From positions 21,686,171 through 21,750,170 of the forward strand of contig OU744724.1 of the NCBI GenBank assembly GCA_916613615.1: a stretch of 64,000 bases of DNA. The letters are read 5' to 3'. The translations under genes were made by a program, and so were the position numbers. This stretch comes from Steromphala cineraria. Lineage: Eukaryota; Mollusca; Gastropoda; Trochida; Trochidae. Of this stretch, positions 57,261-64,000 are shown one piece after another; within the stretch, counting starts at the first letter, position 1; each line of letters starts with the position of its first letter. The notes below the pieces were generated by a model. The model did no database searches. It was not told the origin of the DNA and saw only the letters and a program-made list of their open reading frames with translations.

Positions 57261-57320
57261 ATACCTGTACGGGCGAGAGTTCATCCGGGTGTCTACACAG
57301 GTAAAACGGGGTAACAGGTG
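57261..57320. promoter_or_regulatory. CAGGTR cluster (3 sites in 60 bp)
   Basis: TACCTG, CAGGTA and CAGGTG, in a CpG-bearing balanced block (GTACGGGCGAGAG). Confidence 0.33.
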
Positions 57321-57840
57321 CGAGGGAAATATTTTGGGTTCAGTCAATGATTATTAATAATCAATAAATGTATGGCATATCATGCCATACACACTCAATA
57401 AAACAACGATAGAACTGGTATTAAAAATGCAATATGTTAAGGAGAAAACACGTCTCCGAGGCACTCTGCTCAAAAGAAAGCAAGGGAGGAATAAACCACG
57501 AGTTTTCAAAAGTAAAACCTCACAAGGGATAATTCAGGAAGAAAAAATCATAAAAGGTTATTCCTAGAAAACAAGCAGCATACCAAACAATAGACAAGCT
57601 AAGGACAAGTTTGATAATGTTTTGGTACATTTGAAAGGAGTAGATTATGGAAGATTTAAGATTTGCACGGAATGATGTTGAAAACATACGATTATTTAAA
57701 AAAGAAGTCAAAATGAGGAAGCAAAAACTAACTCCCTACCTAAAAAAGAAAAAGAGGTATCCAAGAACTAGACCGTAGTCGGTATGTCGATTTGTAAGTT
57801 CTATCCTTTATATATTTCAAAGATAAAACAATCAAATTAA
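57321..57840. other. No gene recognised
   Basis: TATGGCATATCATGCCATAC at 57370-57389 is an imperfect palindrome (ATGGCAT/ATGCCAT). The 61-codon frame at 57382-57567 is Lys/Arg-rich from A-rich DNA. Confidence 0.5.
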
Positions 57841-58140
57841 GGGAAGAATTCTCTTGTTCGTGGACACATCTTAATACCAAAATTCAGAATTGTACTAACG
57901 GATTCGAACCCGACCACTAAGCCGGACTGCACTACAAGATGACCCTGCCCACTGACAGTGTAGAAGTGTCGGAGATATGATTGAGCTGAAAGAATGCAGG
58001 TTGGAGTAATGTGACTCGAGTATTTGAGTACTTTAATCTGGCAGGGAGAGAGGGGAGATTGGATTGACCCGGGGAGGGAAGGTGGGAGGGGCACCATCTT
58101 AAGATCTGAACCCACACTCGAGGTGGCTCGTCACACTGTT
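57841..58140 (-). mobile_element. Possible SINE-like element with a minus-strand B-box
   Basis: On the minus strand GGGTTCGAATCC (57900-57911) is a B-box, with an A-box-like GGCTTAGTGG only about 12 bases upstream, which is too close for a normal tRNA head. Upstream on the same strand lies a balanced body with pyrimidine-rich CCCCTCTCTCCCTGCC. Together with the open minus-strand frames this has the texture of an old repeat. The assignment is uncertain. Confidence 0.3.
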
Positions 58141-58560
58141 TGCCTACAGAATGTCGATTTCATTAAGCGACAATCTCCGAAACCCGGGCGAGAAATTTTG
58201 ACTTTATTTGCATTTCTCATCGATAGTCTTGGAATCTGGTTCTTCGGTAAATTTGGCCAGAGGGGGATAGAGAGGCCAACGTCTTGGGAGGGAGAAGAAG
58301 GAATAGGAAATTTGGATTAGAGGGAGGGGAGGGGAGGGTGTGTCGGGGAGAAAGAATTGGGGGAGGGAAAGGGGGATCGGGCAATGATTACCAAAATCAT
58401 GATGGTCAATATTAACCTGCGATGCCGTCCCTGGGGCGAGGGGTGGGGAGGGGAGACTACAGCCCGGGGGTGGGGCGAGCTGTTAGAGACAGGTCTTGTA
58501 GGACAGATCTCTATAATCCGGATAACTGCCACGTGCAAGATGGGCCCAGGGTAGCTTCAG
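58141..58560. repeat. G-rich low-complexity block with strong G-quadruplex potential
   Basis: GGGAGGGGAGGGGAGGG at 58322-58338 is a canonical four-run quadruplex motif. Further G runs follow at 58347-58378 and 58436-58475 (GGGGTGGGGAGGGG). Frames across it on both strands are Gly- or Pro-rich artefacts. Confidence 0.7.
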
Positions 58561-60880
58561 TCTGTTTATGAAGCTATTTAGTAACAGATACCTTCATCTT
58601 GCTAAATTCGGTAATGGGATCCTAGCGTTTAGATCTGGGATTGCTAACAATGCGATTAGAAGGGCTAAAGGCTGTGACTATAACACCCTGGGTAAATGGA
58701 TTGAGGGTTTCAACTTGTAATGTGGGACCTACCGCTTTACATAACGTTTATACGCATAACGTTTATAACGTTTAAAATTATATGTTATATAACCAATCAT
58801 TTGAGAATAATTTTTTTGGAAATAAACATACTTTGTCAACTGCATTTTTGTATTAATTAATATAAACATTATAATATTTCTTATGAAAACATATAATAAA
58901 TGAAGTCATAATGATAACACAGCAATTCATGTTATGATATTGTTGAATTTGTAAATCATAACATGAATAACATGATTTTTATAAACGTTAATGAACATTG
59001 AAATCTCAAAATGAATGTTAATGAAAAAAACAGTCTGACAATTTTCCGTAACATGAAAAACAATTAATAAGAAAAAAAAGAACTGGCAATATTAAAAGAC
59101 TTAGACAAAACGTCAAACTCTTTTATAATTTTATTTATGAGAATACTCATTTAACTACCAAATAGATGAATAGTGTCGAAGAAAACAGTTATCTGTACAA
59201 AACTAAGTGCTATGTTCATAAGAATTAATTTCTCTGTTTGTTTCATAGTTGTTTCATTCCTGCATAAAGATATGTAGTAATGGAAATTTACAAGTAATTA
59301 TCGATGTTGTTATGTGAAATCGTCATATAAGAAATATATTTCCATTGATATTAAAATATTCTGTCTATGAAAAATACCAATTTGACACTAGTACTACTTG
59401 AGAATCCAATATTTTTCTAGAGCTTTTATCGTATGAACGGATCTGCGCCTTTTTTGCAATACGAAGAAAAGCATTAAATGCACAGTTTCTTATTATCATG
59501 AGAGGAAAAAACATCAAAGTAAAATATAGAAGTTTTTTCTCATCGTGCAGCTTAACAAACTTGGTATGAAAAGGAAGTCTCGACTATTGAAGAAATAAAG
59601 GAATATAAAAAATTCGTTTTAATTATAAATTGTGAAAAAAAAGTGTTATTAAAAATGTGCTTTTCACACAGATATAAAACAGAAAGACCAGCAAACGATC
59701 ATATTTCGAGAAAATGTCCTCATATCTTTGCAATAGTAAAAGTAATGGATACAGACAGACAGAATCTTTGATTGAGTCTCACCTGAACATTTCGTTAAAA
59801 TTACATTCAAGAATAAGACTAATTTATAAAATAAAGAGCCACCCAGTAAACATCGGTTATGAGAGACTATGTACATGTAGGCCTACATGTTAAAACCTTA
59901 CAGCTAAGATGTACAGGTACATGTCGGGTAACGTATTTTTTTAGATCTATATCATTAGTGTATACCTAGCTTTGTGGTCACTAGGAAACTATGTCACTGA
60001 TTCAATAAAATTGTAATATATGTTTGGAAATATACCTATTATAACTCATTGAATAAAATGAAACAAGTTGTTTAAATCATTAATTAAACCTGATTTTGTT
60101 CAAACATGAATGATTTTATTTTAGACTACTTATTTTAAGATACCTTCTGTACTGAATTGTCATAACTTGTACTTCGAACCCATGTACATGTGTCAACTAA
60201 AGAAAGTACACAAAAAATGATGGGGAAATAACTTTTAACTATTCAAGATACAGGCTTTACAGACTTTATTTTATCAAACCAAAATAATAGTTTGTCTTCA
60301 TCACAACTTAATTGTCAGTAGCCAAATGTTGTATATTTTTGCATTACATATATATGAGCGCGCTGTACCCAGTTCAAAAAGAAATAAAGTGATATAAAAA
60401 CATAATAGTAATCTGTTCATATGTTTGAGAAGAAAAATCATTTCGTAGATCCATTTCAGCTTATTTCTACACCGATACCAACGCTCTTAAATCCCTGTCG
60501 AGTTCTTACCTTAAATGTACGGCATAAAGGGAAAGAAATATCCTGCTTTTTTCAAAACATTTTTTACTTTATTGAGTTTCAAAAGAAGGTTTGATACAAG
60601 TCATGTTGTCGATTATGTGAATATAACAGCTTACCAAAACCAATCCATCAATGGCCCAATACTGTGATGCTATAGTATACACGGACACGCTCTCGTCTGA
60701 ACGGAGAGATTGATCGCAGAACATTGACAGAAAACTCTAGCTTCAACTTGTCATTGATTTACAGACGGACTTTTTCAAACAAGTCTTTGATATGTTTTAA
60801 ATCGTAAAATCAATGATCATGCTTCGCAAGCAGAATTGAATTCCATATTTCTAACAAATACTCTTTGAAATGCTGCTTTA
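58561..60880. other. AT-rich desert, no gene recognised
   Basis: A short ATAACGTTTAT repeat occurs three times at 58741-58771. TACATGTAGGCCTACATGTA at 59872-59891 is a perfect 20-base palindrome. No coding signal appears over more than 2 kb. Confidence 0.6.
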
Positions 60881-61660
60881 AGCTTGATTTAGGACTAAAA
60901 GCGCCCCTCTGGCTAAGGAAGTCGGGTGGTTTCAATGTATCATTCCTCTCAGTCAGTTCCTCTTCAAGAGAAGGCGTGGAAGATTGGAAGGGTGGAGCAG
61001 TAGGCCAAGGGTTTATTATTTTGATTTAGAAGGTTTCCAAATGAACAATTAGTGTTTGTCACTAATTAGCCGTGTCTGGTTAGTATGAATCAGATCCCCA
61101 TCTGGCCAGGGAAGGAAGAGCCGAGGGCAGAGAGAAGGAAACCTACTTGTCAGTGTGAAGGGGCATCCCTCTCCTCCTCGCTCATACACTCTCTCACAAA
61201 GGCTTACACATGCAATAACAACAAAGACACTAATACTAATACTAGTCTTCATATTTGCGATTCCTGCAATGTCATAGAGGGGGACTCTCTCATCCCTTTT
61301 ATTTCTCTTCCAAATACAAACTCTTACGTAATTCATACGATGGCGCGACATTTCATTTGAGAGAAAATATGAAAGAAATACTTTAAACTAAAACGCAAGG
61401 GGGATTTCGATCGTGCGAGCGTCGAGGCGTTCCTGGAGGTTTCAAGTACCCCCGTTTGCTGCAGACTCACGGAGAGGGGGTCAAGTACCTTGTCTCCATA
61501 GTAACCGGGAAATTTGGTGAACTCACAGTATTGAAAAGAAATTTCTTGAAGTACAGCAACAGAGCCGAAGACGGCAGAAGAAACAAAGCGGGCGCGAATG
61601 GTGTGTTTTGTCTGCCGTTAACTTGGTTTTCAGACGACGTCAGATGATTTCCAAGTTTCC
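60881..61660. promoter_or_regulatory. Extended balanced island, enhancer-like
   Basis: AAAGCGCCCCTCTGGC at 60899, GGGGGATTTCGATCGTGCGA at 61400, and a block at 61560-61625 with AGAAGAAACAAAGCGGGCGC then TTTTGTCTGCCGTTAACTTG. AACAAAG is a SOX/TCF-type core. Overlapping frames of 60-100 codons on both strands (61049-61360 and 61456-61676) have no recognised motif. Confidence 0.35.
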
Positions 61661-61777
61661 TCTCTGTGTTCCTCACAAAAGAGAATCAATTCTAAATTAT
61701 CAATAATTGTTATTGCATTTGGTCCGTTCCCTCTAATGAAGATTATTCAACTCCTGCTGCCTATTACATCTACTTAC

Positions 61778-61844
61778 CAGACTGAACTTCCAGTTTCCCA
61801 GCCGAGAAGAATTTGTCTCTATGTTGGTCTAGCTCAGAAGCCTT
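61778..61844 (-). CDS. Candidate 67-nt internal exon, minus strand, unrecognised
   Basis: On the minus strand an acceptor, TGTCTGCTTTAAG, precedes 61844 and a consensus donor, GTAAGTAGATG, follows 61778. The frame between reads KASELDQHRDKFFSAGKLEV then QS, with one base left over. It is also open further upstream (KDVSAVCFK) to a TGA. Codon use is balanced and the residues are mainly polar, as in a soluble domain. No partner exon or family was identified. Confidence 0.3.
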
Positions 61845-61860
61845 CTTAAAGCAGACAGCG

Positions 61861-63262
61861 CTCACGTCTTTACGAATATCTCAATAAATGTTCTATGCAA
61901 GTGTTTTCCTCATAATTGTGTAATAGCCGAAGCATTTTTCACATCAGAAAATTGTCGCCAATTCAGAGTATTTAGAAATATTATTTTTGTTTATAGACGA
62001 ACATTGGCTTTCGTCTTGCATTGATTTGTAGTCGTCTTATCCATGAGGGCTACATCAACGTTCCGTGTGATTATGTGAATTCGGAGATGAATTTGTTGAA
62101 AACGTATATATAAACGATTCATTCTTTTTTGAAAATTTTATTATTCACTTACTACAAAAATGTATTTTGTTGAGAATGTCGAAACGGGCTTCTTGACCGT
62201 AACTTTTAACAATTAATGTAAAAACACTTGATAACAGTTTTAATGCCCCCGAAACCGTTACCCATTTGTGTTGGTTAAAAACATAATTTTTTATCTTTGC
62301 TAGTCTTGTAACTGATACATGAAATAATATTTCAATAAACATATAGAAACACTCGGTTTGGTAACATCGATTCTTATTTTATATGAAGTTACACATATTG
62401 TATCTGAACTTTGAAGAAAATCTTTCGCTATTTTGTTTAAACGGAACTTATACAATTTCAAGCAAGAAAAATATAAACTTCAAAAGAATAAAATAGTTTA
62501 AAATATTTGTAAAATTATCATTTTTGAAAGAATTCTTATTTAGATGAAGAACATGCCGTATAGTTAACCTTTGCGTCAACTGATCAAACTTGAATGTTTG
62601 AATCAAATAACTTGTTTCCAGTATTATTATAGTTTTAAGTGTCATTCAAATGATGAACACATATGTATTTCTTCATTATGAAATGAGACAAGTGTATTCT
62701 AAAAAGAATTAATCTAAACCCTAAATAAATATGACGTTGTAAAACCAGAAATAATAAATTTATTTGATGGCTCTTTAGAAATAAGCCAAAATGTGTCAAG
62801 AAGACTCCATAAGGACTGGATTCGAAGAAATAATCAACTTGGGGCTCATAATTTGGAATTCACAACTCCAAATACATTCTCTATCTTTATCCATGAATGA
62901 CTTCACGAACCTGAAAGTGTCGTTAATATAACTTTCCACATATAATTCGTACATTTGCCGAAAAAATACAATTTTCAATGCTCATCATCGAATTAAGGAC
63001 AAAACCACCCAATAAATTGATTCCTCCGTGCACGTGTGTTATCAATTAGCATTGCATGGATTAATGACAACTAATACGGGGTGCTTTGTATGTGCTATGC
63101 ATGTTCTCTACTCGACTCTTCGCTTCACTGTCAAATGAACAACACAGGTTTCATACTGACAAACATACTTCCTTGTTCTGTGTGTCATCCATAACCTAGT
63201 AGATAAAAGCATTGAGTTAACAATTGGAGGGCTGAAGAGGCTGTAAGCAATTATATAGATAT
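61861..63262. other. AT-rich, no gene recognised
   Basis: Frames at 62145-62342, 62448-62645 and 62796-62978 (all minus) are AT-driven. TGCACGTGTG at about 63029 is an isolated E-box. Confidence 0.55.
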
Positions 63263-63350
63263 ACAGCTTCTTTAATCATGTTTGTGACGTTTCGACATAG
63301 ATTCTAATGTCGTTATTACTTGCTTGAGAAAACTTGATTAAAGAAGCTGT
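63263..63350 (-). mobile_element. Inverted-end element related to the 15.3 kb palindrome
   Basis: A perfect 16-base inverted repeat, ACAGCTTCTTTAATCA (63263-63278) and TGATTAAAGAAGCTGT (63335-63350), brackets a minus-strand segment reading GACATTAGAATCTATGTC (a 5-bp GACAT/ATGTC stem) followed directly by GAAACGTCAC. The order stem, GAAACGTC, about 10 bases, then ATTAAAGAAG and CTG parallels the 15.3 kb element (stem, GAAACGTC, AATAAAGAAG, TTG). The CUGANGA part of a hammerhead core is not intact here. Confidence 0.55.
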
Positions 63351-64000
63351 TTATCCATAATATTGCCTTCATCTTCATTATCGCAAGAATGTCCATCAAA
63401 AAAATTGGAGGGCTGTATGCTCGGATCTATACTCACGTTCTTGCAAAAGAGTATTTTCAAATTTGAGAGCTTTTAGATATGTCATTCTTGAATCATTAGA
63501 GAAATTCTTTTATTACTAAAAAAATTAAAAACACAATTATTAAACATAATCCTGGGTAACACAATAGAGTGATGACAAAAGGGAGAATATTGATTTCGAA
63601 AATAGAAAATGAATAGGGCAACTTTGAAAGAATAGGATTACAATATAATATCTTCATCATAATCTTGTTTACAGTGTTGAGGTAATTATTGAGTGCTGTT
63701 AATTCAATATTTCAGTCATTTTAGTGCTGTGTTCAATTAATAGACAATTATCATAATGAGACAAATCCAAATTGATATTATTTAATATAAGATGTTAACA
63801 ATAACAAGTTAAACTACAGATCATCAATCACACTTCAAGAATTTAATTATTATATTCCGCAGGGTTGTCTACATAAACATACTGAATCAAGAGAAAGGTT
63901 CCAAGCAAATGTTGTGAAGTTGACATCAAGAAGTACCTTATTGTGCCTTGTATCAATCTTCCTAAGTAAATTGCCAAAGCCTAAAATGCCAGTTGGGAAC
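63351..64000. other. AT-rich, nothing recognised
   Basis: No open frames over 60 codons and no repeat visible up to the window edge. Confidence 0.55.

Noticed and set aside
63284..63330. Active hammerhead ribozyme at 63.3 kb
   Set aside because: The stem and GAAAC part are present on the minus strand, but the CUGANGA half is not intact (AGTAATAAC at the expected place), so catalysis is unlikely for this copy.
1..64000. CRISPR array, operon, insertion sequence or phage region
   Set aside because: No regularly spaced direct repeats of CRISPR type, no dense coding and no ribosome binding sites; the texture is that of animal intergenic or intronic DNA.

Overview
This is a gene-poor, strongly AT-rich stretch of animal nuclear DNA. 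There are no operons, bacterial-type promoters, rRNA or convincing tRNA genes, and no long reading frame that I recognise as a known protein. Several repeats point to a marine invertebrate, most likely a mollusc. They include a 0.74 kb element built of about 150 bp monomers carrying AAGGTCACC, a GGAC-rich tail and GTCCCCCGCCGC ends, a pogo-like TA-flanked MITE, a second MITE with AAGGGACAGTAGCAC ends, and hammerhead-like inverted element ends. The organism assignment is an inference from remembered repeat types, not from a search. Layout: at 137-508 lies what looks like the last exon of a gene that begins to the left of the window, interrupted by one in-frame TGA and followed by a decayed 53 bp tandem repeat. 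From 1.6 to 4.2 kb there is an AGT microsatellite, a pogo MITE fragment, a B-box-bearing SINE-like element and a 26 bp tandem triplet. Between 4.2 and 13.6 kb, plus-strand candidate exons with good splice signals appear (4233-4300, 5367-5502, 11279-11343, 11463-11608, 13559-13613), together with a promoter-like block at 13.0-13.2 kb. The two exons near 11.3-11.6 kb encode related peptides (DD..YGTT..C.. NV), which is the best internal evidence of real coding sequence. No chain of exons could be closed into a full gene. From 14 kb to the right end the window is mostly intergenic or intronic AT-rich DNA. It is punctuated by islands of balanced base composition, rich in homeodomain-, SOX-, CACGTG- and CAGGTG/CAGGTA-type sites and resembling conserved non-coding elements around developmental genes. 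Between them lie decayed tandem arrays (27.97, 28.78, 32.74, 33.58, 47.8, 52.87 and 56.8 kb), inverted-repeat elements (15.29, 19.8, 33.24, 38.8, 45.98 and 63.26 kb) and G-rich tracts. A minus-strand candidate exon lies at 61778-61844. I see no self-evident new molecular system. The most novel items are: the two related inverted elements at 15.3 and 63.3 kb with hammerhead-ribozyme-like cores; a previously unlabelled seven-unit, roughly 93 bp array at 52.9-53.5 kb; the recurring dense clusters of CAGGTR motifs; and the paired related exons at 11.3-11.6 kb.
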